Assembly (NCBI GenBank): GCA_900753295.1
Contig: CAADYQ010000173.1
Span: forward strand, 1 to 7,474
Reading direction: 5' to 3'
Length of the DNA: 7,474 nt
Source of the DNA: Clostridia bacterium
GTDB taxonomy: Bacteria; Bacillota; Clostridia; Oscillospirales; CAG-272
How positions within the stretch are numbered: position 1 is the first letter of the stretch; every line of letters starts with the position of its first letter. The notes beneath the pieces are model-generated. The model was not told where the DNA came from and searched no databases. It saw nothing but the letters and a program-made list of their open reading frames with translations. The position numbers and the translations under genes were made by a program. Below, in pieces: positions 1 through 6,582 of this stretch.

Positions 1-629
1 CCCGGCTTGCCGCCGTAAAGACGGTCACATTCGTCCACAAGAATGGTGGAGAGCGTTTTTGCGGTGTATCCGACCTCGGATATCGTCTCGAGAAACTCGA
101 TTATCTCCTCGCGCTTCCAGCCGAAGTTGTAGGAAAGTCCCATTCCGGCATGGGGACAGCCGTCGCTCATGGCTACAAAAATGTCATTCTCGCACAGCTT
201 TATCGATGAGCGGAATATCCGTTTGCCGCCTATCTGCATTTCGGTCCTGGGATAATCGTAATTTTTGCCGTTGCGCAGAAGTATGACCGGCGGATTGTCG
301 TACTGAATGACCTCGGCGTCGGTGCTGTTTTCGATATGGATGATGGTAAAGGTGGAATACGCCACACCGCGCACCGAGCATATCGGCAGCGTGGCGGCGA
401 TCGTTTCAACGCAGTCCTCGATGGAAAGTCCCTCAGCCATCATGGTGGAGATTATCTTTGAGGTCAGCGTGGAAAGGATGCTGGCTTTTACGCCGCTGCC
501 CAGCCCGTCGGCAAGCACTATCACCGATGAACGTTCGCCTTCCTCCACAACGTCTACATGGTCGCCGCAAAGCTGCTCACCGAAGTGGTTTATGCTTTTG
601 TAGCCTATATCGGCACATAAATCATTCAT
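1..629 (-). CDS. SpoIIE/PP2C-type protein serine phosphatase (3' end beyond the window)
   Basis: Reading leftward from the ATG at 629 the frame stays open to the window edge (209 codons), so the C-terminus is missing. The PP2C/SpoIIE fold is shown by the metal-binding motifs of the family: a CGD at residues 21-23 (like SGD of SpoIIE), LADGLGSG at 39-46 and MSDG at 154-157, with YDNPP at 110-114 in the position of the GSTPS stretch of SpoIIE. The family removes phosphate from serine or threonine of proteins, classically STAS anti-anti-sigma factors. No sensor or membrane domain precedes the catalytic domain, so the input must come from a partner. The gene overlaps the end of hydS by 8 nt and has an AAGGAG ribosome site (645-640) inside hydS, 10 nt before the ATG, which suggests coupled translation and a shared pathway. 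Phosphatase-linked group C3 [FeFe]-hydrogenases are a recognised class. The substrate is unknown. No signal peptide is seen, so it should be cytoplasmic. Confidence 0.87.
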   Translation of the reverse strand, partial: MNDLCADIGYKSINHFGEQLCGDHVDVVEEGERSSVIVLADGLGSGVKASILSTLTSKIISTMMAEGLSIEDCVETIAATLPICSVRGVAYSTFTIIHIENSTDAEVIQYDNPPVILLRNGKNYDYPRTEMQIGGKRIFRSSIKLCENDIFVAMSDGCPHAGMGLSYNFGWKREEIIEFLETISEVGYTAKTLSTILVDECDRLYGGKP

Positions 630-2298
630 CGGAAATCGACTCCTTCAGTTTTGTCAGCGCGATCTTGGTTTCCGCGGCGGTCTCGCCGAGCAGGGAGGCT
701 ATCTCCTGAACTATCCGCATCTGCTTGTCTACCACGCGGTCGGCTATCTCTACCGTCTGGCGGCTTATGCTTTCCTTCTTTTCGCGCTCGTTTTCCTCGT
801 CGGTAACATCGCGCATGATGCATATCAGAAGGTTGTTCGTAGCGTCGTATACCACCGTCTGCTCAACGTATTTTTTGTATTCCGCAAGGTAGGTGCGCTC
901 GTTGCGCACGGCGCGGTGCGATGTGAGCACGCGCATGAATATCTCGGGGTCGAGAATACGCACTACCTGGTCGCCCAGCACATCGGAGGCGGAGCGGATG
1001 TTCATGATGCGGCGCGCCGCTTCGTTTATCTGCTGCACCTCAAGGCTCTCGTTGAGAACGATAAGACCGTTCGGGGTGTTGCTCACGATGCTGTCGGAAA
1101 AGCTCTCGGCTTTTTCCTTGAGGTAGGGCAGGCACATGGATATCTCCGCTTTGCCCTGGAATATCGCCACTGCCTTGGCGCGGCAGGAATCATATCCGCA
1201 CGAACCGCAGTTCAGCTCGTCCTCCGGGTGGGTCTTGCCCATCTTTTTGAGGATCTCCGTTATCTGTGCTTCGGTGGGAACGGGCGCGGTGTCGGTAAGG
1301 GGCGGGAAGGAATGGCGCAGCTCCATGGGATCGGGCTGTTCGACAACGAACTGCTGTCTGCCGGCGTAATTTGCCACAGCCATGTAGCCCATTACGGGAG
1401 TGCGGTGGTATTTTTCCATTACGGGACCGTCGATGCAGCTGCCCGCGCAGGCGGACATTTCTATAAAGCAGCGATGTATCTTGCCGCTTTCAATGTCGTG
1501 CAGCGCCGCGATACAGTTTTCGATACCGTCAACGGCGAGGTATGTATAGCCGGTCATGTCGCGCTTCATGGTTTTGAGTATGCCGCCCGCAGTGGGGAAG
1601 AAGCGCGCGCGGCTGTGGTCGTCCGAGTCCATAACGTGCTCGGGCTCAATGCCGGCGCTCTTCAGCCAGCCGGTAAGCTCCTCAAAGGTCAGCACGGCAT
1701 CCACCGCGCCGCCGCTCTTTTCGGCTTCATCCTTTTTGGAAACGCATGGACCGACAAAAACGGTCTTGCAGCCGGGGTGCTGTCTTTTCAGCTCCGAGCA
1801 GTGCGCCACCATCGGGGATACCACATCCGCAAGATATGGCAGCTCGGCGGGGAAGTATTTCTGTATCAGCAGGTTTATGGAGTGACAGCAGGAGGAGATG
1901 ACGATATCACGCGTCTTCTCGGCGAGCATGCGCTCGTATTCGGTTTTAACTATCGTTGCGCCTATGGCTGTCTCCTCGACCCCGGCAAAGCCGAGACGGC
2001 AGATAGCCGCGCGCATGGCTTCAATGCCGGTGCCGTCATAGTTTGCGATAAAGGACGGCGCAAGGCTTACGTATACCGGCGAGCCGGACTGAAGCATCAC
2101 CTTTACCTTTTCAAGGTCGCTTACTATCTCCTTGGCGTCCTGTGGACATACCACAAAGCACTGACCGCACAAAATGCATTCCTCAGGGATTATGTGCGCC
2201 TGGTTGCCTGAAAATCTGATCGATTTTACCGGGCAGTGGCGTATGCATTTATAGCAGTTCTTGCAGTTTGATTTTTTAAGCGTAAGACATACCGACAT
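622..2298 (-). CDS. hydS: PAS-containing sensory [FeFe]-hydrogenase HydS (group C type)
   Basis: This 558-residue protein starts with two [4Fe-4S] ferredoxin motifs (Cys 12/15/18/22 and 41/44/47/51). A catalytic H-domain follows, with the three H-cluster loops: SSCCHS (135-140), GPCVSKKDE (183-191) and EMSACAGSC (280-288). Cys138, 185, 284 and 288 should hold the [4Fe-4S] part of the H-cluster. A further cluster domain has Cys364, 367, 372 and 389, followed by a PAS domain (about 397-500) and a charged helical tail (about 501-558). This order is that of putative H2-sensing HydS enzymes rather than of the main H2-forming HydA. Residues that match methionines near the H-cluster of the clostridial enzyme CpI are Gly183 and Ser282, in line with a slow sensory enzyme. 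The stop of the upstream ferredoxin and this ATG share one base (TGATG), with a G-rich ribosome site (AGGGGGG) 7 nt before the start. Likely role: to report H2 or redox state to the adjacent phosphatase. It is probably cytoplasmic and needs HydEFG for maturation, which is not in this window. Confidence 0.93.
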   Translation of the reverse strand: MSVCLTLKKSNCKNCYKCIRHCPVKSIRFSGNQAHIIPEECILCGQCFVVCPQDAKEIVSDLEKVKVMLQSGSPVYVSLAPSFIANYDGTGIEAMRAAICRLGFAGVEETAIGATIVKTEYERMLAEKTRDIVISSCCHSINLLIQKYFPAELPYLADVVSPMVAHCSELKRQHPGCKTVFVGPCVSKKDEAEKSGGAVDAVLTFEELTGWLKSAGIEPEHVMDSDDHSRARFFPTAGGILKTMKRDMTGYTYLAVDGIENCIAALHDIESGKIHRCFIEMSACAGSCIDGPVMEKYHRTPVMGYMAVANYAGRQQFVVEQPDPMELRHSFPPLTDTAPVPTEAQITEILKKMGKTHPEDELNCGSCGYDSCRAKAVAIFQGKAEISMCLPYLKEKAESFSDSIVSNTPNGLIVLNESLEVQQINEAARRIMNIRSASDVLGDQVVRILDPEIFMRVLTSHRAVRNERTYLAEYKKYVEQTVVYDATNNLLICIMRDVTDEENEREKKESISRQTVEIADRVVDKQMRIVQEIASLLGETAAETKIALTKLKESISDE

Positions 2299-2567
2299 CA
2301 GGCGTCCCCCCTGTCAGCGCGTACGGCGCTCATTATTTTGTCGTTCCAGAATTCACGGAAATTTTCGCGGGTTATGCCCGTGACTATCTCGTCGTTTACC
2401 GTTACCGTGACTCCGATGCGGTTGCACTTGCCGGTGCAGAAGCTGCCGGTAAGGGCGATGTCGTCATCAAGATGCTCGGCGGCAATGCTCTCCTGCATCA
2501 TTCGCACTATGTCGGAGGAGCCTTTGAGATAGCAGGAGCTTCCGACGCATATCTGAACTATTACCAT
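2298..2567 (-). CDS. Thioredoxin-like [2Fe-2S] ferredoxin, second copy
   Basis: An 89-residue protein of the NuoE-C-terminal / thioredoxin-like [2Fe-2S] ferredoxin family. The cluster motif is complete: Cys7 and Cys12 (CVGSSC) and Cys44 and Cys48 (CTGKC), with the GSSCYLKGS stretch typical of the family. The domain stands alone and is small enough to be a soluble electron carrier. It overlaps the hydS start by one base, so it is translated together with HydS and may supply or drain electrons for it, as NuoE-like subunits do in bifurcating hydrogenases. That role is inferred. There is no convincing Shine-Dalgarno sequence before the ATG at 2567. The 15 codons upstream are open and in frame with the preceding ferredoxin, back to that gene's TAA, so reinitiation or coupling is likely. 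It is a clear paralogue of the gene just upstream. Confidence 0.87.
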   Translation of the reverse strand: MVIVQICVGSSCYLKGSSDIVRMMQESIAAEHLDDDIALTGSFCTGKCNRIGVTVTVNDEIVTGITRENFREFWNDKIMSAVRADRGDA

Positions 2568-2612
2568 GGGAATATATCTTGAGATCGGATAAGGATCCGC
2601 TCGCGGTTTGAC

Positions 2613-2855
2613 TTATGCAAGACGGGGAGCTACCGTCTCGTTCCAGAAGTCTCCCACGGTCTCGGGACTTACCGAGTAAAACTCGTCGTCAACGGTAACG
2701 CATACGCCCATCTGACATTTGCCCATGCAAAATGTTCCCGCAAGCTCAACGCGGTCGCCTAAGCCGTTCTGCTTGATGAGGTACTGGAGCTGCTCAACTA
2801 CCTGACGCGAGCCTTTGATATGACATGAGGATCCGATACATACAGTAATTTTCAT
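2613..2855 (-). CDS. Thioredoxin-like [2Fe-2S] ferredoxin, first copy
   Basis: An 80-residue protein with the same fold signature as its neighbour: Cys6 and Cys11 (CIGSSC), then Cys43 and Cys47 (CMGKC), as in NuoE/HydC-type [2Fe-2S] domains. An extra Cys52 follows the second pair and is absent from the paralogue. An AAAGG ribosome site at 2870-2866, with a 10-nt spacer, supports the ATG at 2855. The gene lies 87 nt after the kinase gene, and that gap contains a perfect hairpin. The stop codon is in frame with the next ferredoxin, so the pair could come from a split two-domain protein. Likely function: an electron carrier serving the sensory hydrogenase or an associated redox enzyme (inferred from context). 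No transmembrane or signal segment is visible. Confidence 0.88.
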   Translation of the reverse strand: MKITVCIGSSCHIKGSRQVVEQLQYLIKQNGLGDRVELAGTFCMGKCQMGVCVTVDDEFYSVSPETVGDFWNETVAPRLA

Positions 2856-2881
2856 TTTTTTGTTACCTTTCTTTCAGTGTT

Positions 2882-2906
2882 GCCGGCGGCGCTCTGCGCC
2901 GCCGGC
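2882..2906 (-). other. Perfect 11-bp inverted repeat between kinase and ferredoxin genes
   Basis: GCCGGCGGCGC at 2882-2892 and its exact reverse complement at 2896-2906 are separated by three bases. In the minus-strand message this is a very stable GC-rich hairpin 37 nt after the kinase stop and 26 nt before the first ferredoxin. No U-run follows it on the minus strand (the next bases are AACACTGAAAG), so it is not a standard intrinsic terminator. It could be an RNA stability or processing element that sets the ratio of adhE-kinase to ferredoxin-hydS message. Confidence 0.7.
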
Positions 2907-2942
2907 TGCGGTGCATTTATGCTTCGAGTTTGCGTTTTTTGA

Positions 2943-3692
2943 TTATTGATAGTCAACAACGTTGACCCAGGTGTGCAGGAATTCGCGTTCCTTTTCGTTG
3001 CCCTTTACCGACTGCGAGGCGGCAACGATAGGCATCCACTTCTGAACATATTTCTTCTCTGTGCCCGAAAGCTCACAGAAGAGATCAAGGTAGCGGTCGG
3101 CGCCTGTAATGTCGCCGCGAAGCCAAAAGAGCAGGTAGGTGCGCGCCGCATCTGCGGAGGCGTTGCCCTGCGTGGCGTGCGACCAGTCGATGATATATGC
3201 CTTGCCGTCCTCGGCTATTATCACGTTGGAGGGGTTGAAATCGCCGTGGCAGAGCTTTGTGTGGCGGGGCATGCCGTCAAGACGGGTGTGCAGATCGTAT
3301 CTTGTCGTGGCGTCAAAGTCGGTCATGCTTATCTTGCGGTTCATTTTGTCGCGCAGCTTGGGAAGCTCGGGGCAGACCTGGCGGTGCATCTCAAGCTGAA
3401 GGTTGACAAACAGGGTGAGGTATTCATCCTTTTTGTCGGGGTTTTCTTCCATGAGTGCGGAAAGCGTCTTGCCCTTTATAAAATCGGAGACTATTGCCCA
3501 CTTGCCGCCGATCACGGTGACTTCATGGATCTTCGGGATATTGAGCGCCGTTTCCTCAACGCGCGCCTGGTTGAGCGCCTCGTTGAGCACATCAGCCTTG
3601 GAGTAGCTCTCGTCGAATACCTTCATGCAAAGGTCGCCGTCACGGTATACGGTCTTGTTGTTTCTGACCGCTATTATTCTGTCAAGCTTCAT
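2943..3692 (-). CDS. APH-fold (phosphotransferase family) kinase, probable partner of the HydS phosphatase
   Basis: This 249-residue protein has the marks of the aminoglycoside-phosphotransferase/choline-kinase branch of the protein-kinase fold. A likely ATP-anchoring Lys24 lies in CMKVF. The catalytic loop LCHGDFNPSN is at 147-156, with Asp151 as the base and Asn156 as a metal ligand. IIDW at 167-170 supplies the metal-binding Asp169, in place of the DFG motif of Hanks kinases. A hydrophobic helical C-terminal lobe follows. The start is well supported by GGAG with a 7-nt spacer, in a ribosome site that overlaps the adhE stop; the gap to adhE is only 12 nt. Members of this family in similar operons are often labelled serine/threonine kinases. 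Sitting in one operon with a phosphatase, it is a good candidate for the opposing kinase. A small-molecule substrate is also possible; antibiotic resistance is unlikely from the context. The protein should be cytoplasmic. Confidence 0.82.
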   Translation of the reverse strand: MKLDRIIAVRNNKTVYRDGDLCMKVFDESYSKADVLNEALNQARVEETALNIPKIHEVTVIGGKWAIVSDFIKGKTLSALMEENPDKKDEYLTLFVNLQLEMHRQVCPELPKLRDKMNRKISMTDFDATTRYDLHTRLDGMPRHTKLCHGDFNPSNVIIAEDGKAYIIDWSHATQGNASADAARTYLLFWLRGDITGADRYLDLFCELSGTEKKYVQKWMPIVAASQSVKGNEKEREFLHTWVNVVDYQ

Positions 3693-3704
3693 GGCTTCTC
3701 TCCT

Positions 3705-6428
3705 TTATATATTTGTTTTCGTTCCGCCGAGCCTGAACGCCGCCTTTGCCGCATCGGCATCTGCGGAGGTGAGGGGGAGGATATCCTTTTCGGGCATGGG
3801 CGCATCGGTGAAGTGGCGATCGCCGTAGTAGGCGTTGAGGTACATCTGCTTTATCTCGCTCATAAGCGGATAGCGCGGGTTGGCGCCGGTGCACTGGTCG
3901 TCAAATGCCTGCTCGGTCATTGCGTCAAGACGGTCAAGGAAGTTCTGCTCATCTATACCGTAGTCGCGGATGGTCTTCTTTATGCCTACGCGCTCCTTGA
4001 GAGCGTTGACGGCAGCGATGAGATTTTCAAGCTTCTCCTCGTCGGTCTCGCCGCCGAGTTCGAGCGCGTCTGCGATCTCGGCATAACGGGCGAGGGTGTG
4101 CGGGTGATCGTACTGCGGGAAGGTGCCCATCTTTGCGGGCGCTTCACTTGCGTTGAAGCGCAGGACCTCTTCAAGCATGAGCGCGTTTGCCACGCCGTGA
4201 GGCAGATGGTGGAACGCACCGAGCTTGTGAGCCATCGAGTGGCATACGCCAAGGAAGGCGTTCGCAAATGCCATACCCGCCATCGTAGCGGCGTTAGCCA
4301 TCTTCTCGCGCGCCTTTACGTCGGTCTGACCGTCGTCATATGCGCGGGGGAGGTATTCGAATATCACCTTGAGCGCCTGGATAGCAAGTCCGTCGGTATA
4401 ATCGGTAGCCATTACCGATGCATAAGCCTCAAGCGCGTGCGAGACTGCATCTATGCCGGAGGCGGCGGTAAGTCCGCGCGGCGCGGACATATGGAAGTCG
4501 GTATCGACTATCGCCATGTTGGGAAGCAGCTCATAGTCTGCAAGCGGGTACTTCACGCCGGTGTCCTGATCGGTGATAACGGCAAAGGGAGTGACCTCGG
4601 AGCCTGTGCCGGCGGACGTGGGAACGGCGACGAAATAAGCCTTCTCGCCCATCTTGGGGAAGGTGTAAACGCGCTTGCGGATATCCATAAAGCGCATCGC
4701 CATGTCGGCAAAGTCGACCTCGGGATGCTCGTACATGACCCACATGATCTTTGCGGCGTCCATTGCGGAGCCGCCGCCGAGCGCTATTATAACATCGGGG
4801 GCAAAGGCGGTCATCTGCGCCGCGCCTTCCTTGGCGCAGGCTAGCGTCGGGTCGGGAGCGACATTGAAGAATTCGGAATGCGCGATGCCGAGGGCTTCGA
4901 GCTTGTCCGTTATCGGCTTGGCGTAGCCGTTGTGGTAGAGGAAGGAGTCGGTAACGACGAACGCTCTCTTTTTGCCCATGACCTTGCCGATCTCGTCAAG
5001 CGCTACGGGCAGACAGCCTTTTTTGATGTAAACCTTTTCGGGTGCGCGGAACCAGAGCATGTTTTCCCTTCTTTCTGCAACGGTTTTGATGTTGAGGAGG
5101 TGCTTTACACCTACGTTCTCGGAGACCGAGTTGCCGCCCCACGAGCCGCAGCCGAGTGTGAGCGAGGGACGGAGCATGAAGTTGTAAATATCGCCTATGC
5201 CGCCCTGCGAGGAGGGGGTGTTGACGAGGATGCGGCAGGTCTTCATGCGCGCGGCAAATTCGTCGAGCTTGGCTTTTTCCTTGACGGGATCAAGGTAGAT
5301 CGACGAGGTGTGACCGTAGCCGCCGTCGGCGATGAGATGTTCGGCTTTGCCGAAAGCATCCTCTATGTCTGCGGCGCGGTACATCGCAAGCACGGGCGAG
5401 AGCTTTTCATGGGCAAATTCCTCGGCAAGCTCTACCGATTCTACTTCGCCTATGAGTATCTTTGTGCCCTCGGGCACCTTTACGCCGGCGAGCGCGGCGA
5501 TCGTAGCCGCCTTCTGACCGACGATCTTTGCATTCAGCGCGCCGTTTATGATTATGGTCTTTCTCACGCGCTCGGTTTCGAGCGGATCAAGGAAATAACA
5601 TCCGCGTGCCGCAAATTCGGCTTTAACGGTGTCATATATTTTGTCAAGAACGATAACCGACTGCTCCGAGGCGCATATCATGCCGTTATCGAAGGTCTTT
5701 GAGTGGATTATCGAGCTTACGGCAAGCACGATGTCGGCGCTCTCGTCGATTATCGCGGGGGTGTTGCCGGCGCCGACGCCGAGGGCGGGCTTGCCGGACG
5801 AGTATGCCGCGCGGACCATTCCGGGACCGCCTGTGGCAAGGATTATATCCGATTCGCGCATCAGCATGTTGGTCATGTCGAGCGAGGGGATGTCTATCCA
5901 GTTGATTATGTCCTCGGGCGCGCCTGCCTTTACGGCTGCGTCAAGCACGATCTTTGCGGCTGCCGCGGTGGACTTCTTGGCACGCGGGTGAGGGGAAATG
6001 ATTATGGCGTTGCGGGTCTTGAGCGCGATGAGGCATTTGAATATTGCTGTCGATGTGGGGTTGGTAGTGGGTATGACTGCGGCGATAAGACCTATCGGCT
6101 CGGCGATCTTCTTTATGCCGTAAGCCTTGTCTTCTTCGATAACACCGCAGGTCTTTGTGTCGCGGTAGGCGTTGTAGATGTACTCGGCGGCGTAGTTGTT
6201 TTTTATCACCTTGTCTTCAACAACGCCCATTCCGGTCTCTTCGACTGCCATTTTTGCAAGAGGGAGGCGCGCCATGTTCGCGGCTATTGCGGCAGCCTTG
6301 AAAATGCGGTCTACATCTTCCTGAGAGTAGGTCGAGAATTTCTTTTCGGCAGCTCTGGCGCGGGCTATCGCCTTGCCGAGAGCTTCTGTGCCGTCAATTG
6401 TCAGTCTCTCCTTGTTTTCCATTGTCAT
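3705..6428 (-). CDS. adhE: Bifunctional acetaldehyde/alcohol dehydrogenase AdhE (Aad)
   Basis: This enzyme reduces acetyl-CoA to acetaldehyde and then to ethanol with two NADH, regenerating NAD+ during fermentation. The 907 residues fit the family (about 860-900). The N-terminal aldehyde dehydrogenase half (about 1-450) has GVGAGNTP at 217-224 and the catalytic Cys252 in MICASEQS. The AdhE-specific linker follows (LGCGSWGGNS, 425-434). The C-terminal iron alcohol dehydrogenase half (about 465-880) has GGGSAMDAAK at 551-560, TSAGTGSE at 604-611, and iron ligands matching Asp660, His664, His730 and His744. Both halves look intact. AdhE proteins usually assemble into cytoplasmic spirosome filaments. 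The ATG at 6428 is chosen because an AAAGG site lies 7 nt upstream; a second ATG two codons later is less well spaced. The gene is first in its operon, behind a near-consensus sigma-A promoter with a Rex-like operator, so repression at low NADH/NAD+ is likely. Confidence 0.98.
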   Translation of the reverse strand: MTMENKERLTIDGTEALGKAIARARAAEKKFSTYSQEDVDRIFKAAAIAANMARLPLAKMAVEETGMGVVEDKVIKNNYAAEYIYNAYRDTKTCGVIEEDKAYGIKKIAEPIGLIAAVIPTTNPTSTAIFKCLIALKTRNAIIISPHPRAKKSTAAAAKIVLDAAVKAGAPEDIINWIDIPSLDMTNMLMRESDIILATGGPGMVRAAYSSGKPALGVGAGNTPAIIDESADIVLAVSSIIHSKTFDNGMICASEQSVIVLDKIYDTVKAEFAARGCYFLDPLETERVRKTIIINGALNAKIVGQKAATIAALAGVKVPEGTKILIGEVESVELAEEFAHEKLSPVLAMYRAADIEDAFGKAEHLIADGGYGHTSSIYLDPVKEKAKLDEFAARMKTCRILVNTPSSQGGIGDIYNFMLRPSLTLGCGSWGGNSVSENVGVKHLLNIKTVAERRENMLWFRAPEKVYIKKGCLPVALDEIGKVMGKKRAFVVTDSFLYHNGYAKPITDKLEALGIAHSEFFNVAPDPTLACAKEGAAQMTAFAPDVIIALGGGSAMDAAKIMWVMYEHPEVDFADMAMRFMDIRKRVYTFPKMGEKAYFVAVPTSAGTGSEVTPFAVITDQDTGVKYPLADYELLPNMAIVDTDFHMSAPRGLTAASGIDAVSHALEAYASVMATDYTDGLAIQALKVIFEYLPRAYDDGQTDVKAREKMANAATMAGMAFANAFLGVCHSMAHKLGAFHHLPHGVANALMLEEVLRFNASEAPAKMGTFPQYDHPHTLARYAEIADALELGGETDEEKLENLIAAVNALKERVGIKKTIRDYGIDEQNFLDRLDAMTEQAFDDQCTGANPRYPLMSEIKQMYLNAYYGDRHFTDAPMPEKDILPLTSADADAAKAAFRLGGTKTNI

Positions 6429-6443
6429 TTACATACCTTTCCC
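6429..6443 (-). promoter_or_regulatory. adhE ribosome binding site with an adjoining start-stop codon pair
   Basis: On the minus strand GGGAAAGG (6443-6436) lies 7 nt before the adhE ATG and decides that start. Between them is ATG directly followed by TAA (6434-6429), touching the real ATG at 6428. Such a minimal start-stop could in principle hold ribosomes, but it is only 1 nt from the ribosome site, which makes initiation there unlikely. Confidence 0.65.
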
Positions 6444-6522
6444 GACTCCGGGCGAAAGTGCCGTCGGTCGTTGACCGTGAAAAAAGTTGTATTTAGAGCT
6501 GTGAGCGCTCTATTTTTTCACG
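6442..6522 (-). promoter_or_regulatory. Structured 5' leader of the adhE message
   Basis: In minus-strand RNA a 10-bp arm (6522-6513, CGTGAAAAAA) pairs exactly with 6485-6476. Stacked directly inside it, a 6-bp arm (6512-6507, TAGAGC) pairs with 6499-6494 around a 7-nt loop; an 8-nt bulge lies on the 3' side. A second hairpin uses CCGAC (6467-6463) and GTCGG (6446-6442) with an inner GGC/GCC, and its 3' arm abuts the ribosome site. A small alternative hairpin (6477-6473 with 6469-6465) competes with both. No known riboswitch class is recognised. On the plus strand the 6-bp hairpin is followed directly by TTTTTT and could act as a weak terminator. Confidence 0.5.
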
Positions 6523-6545
6523 CAGAGGCATACTGAATGCTCGAT

Positions 6546-6563
6546 TTGTTAATATTATAACAC
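6546..6563. promoter_or_regulatory. Putative Rex operator over the adhE -10 box
   Basis: TTGTTAAT ATTATAACAC matches the clostridial Rex consensus TTGTTAA-N4-TTAACAA at 12 of 14 fixed positions, with a perfect left half. It covers the -10 box of the adhE promoter and the probable start of transcription, the expected place for a repressor. Rex leaves DNA when NADH rises, which would switch on ethanol formation. The rex gene itself is not in this window. Confidence 0.75.
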
Positions 6564-6582
6564 GTATAGCGTCGAATGTAAA
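6554..6582 (-). promoter_or_regulatory. Sigma-A promoter for adhE and the downstream operon
   Basis: On the minus strand TTTACA (6582-6577) and a perfect TATAAT (6559-6554) are separated by exactly 17 nt. Transcription should start near 6547, giving a leader of about 119 nt before the adhE ATG. The match is 11 of 12 to the housekeeping consensus. Confidence 0.85.

Noticed and set aside
916..2211. 431-codon open frame on the plus strand, opposite hydS
   Set aside because: It is antisense to a gene with complete cluster-binding motifs, has no family features, and is explained by the GC-rich third codon positions of hydS.
2586..2599. Small dyad (CGGAT / ATCCG) between the two ferredoxin genes
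   Set aside because: The 5-bp stem with a 4-nt loop is too short to call a regulatory element and lacks a U-run.
2946..4844. 632-codon open frame on the plus strand
   Set aside because: It runs antisense across the kinase and half of adhE, both unmistakable genes; it shows no domain and no ribosome site.
4878..6536. Two further plus-strand frames of 274 and 277 codons opposite adhE
   Set aside because: They are shadow frames of adhE codon usage; the translations are low in recognisable motifs and the second runs into the adhE leader.
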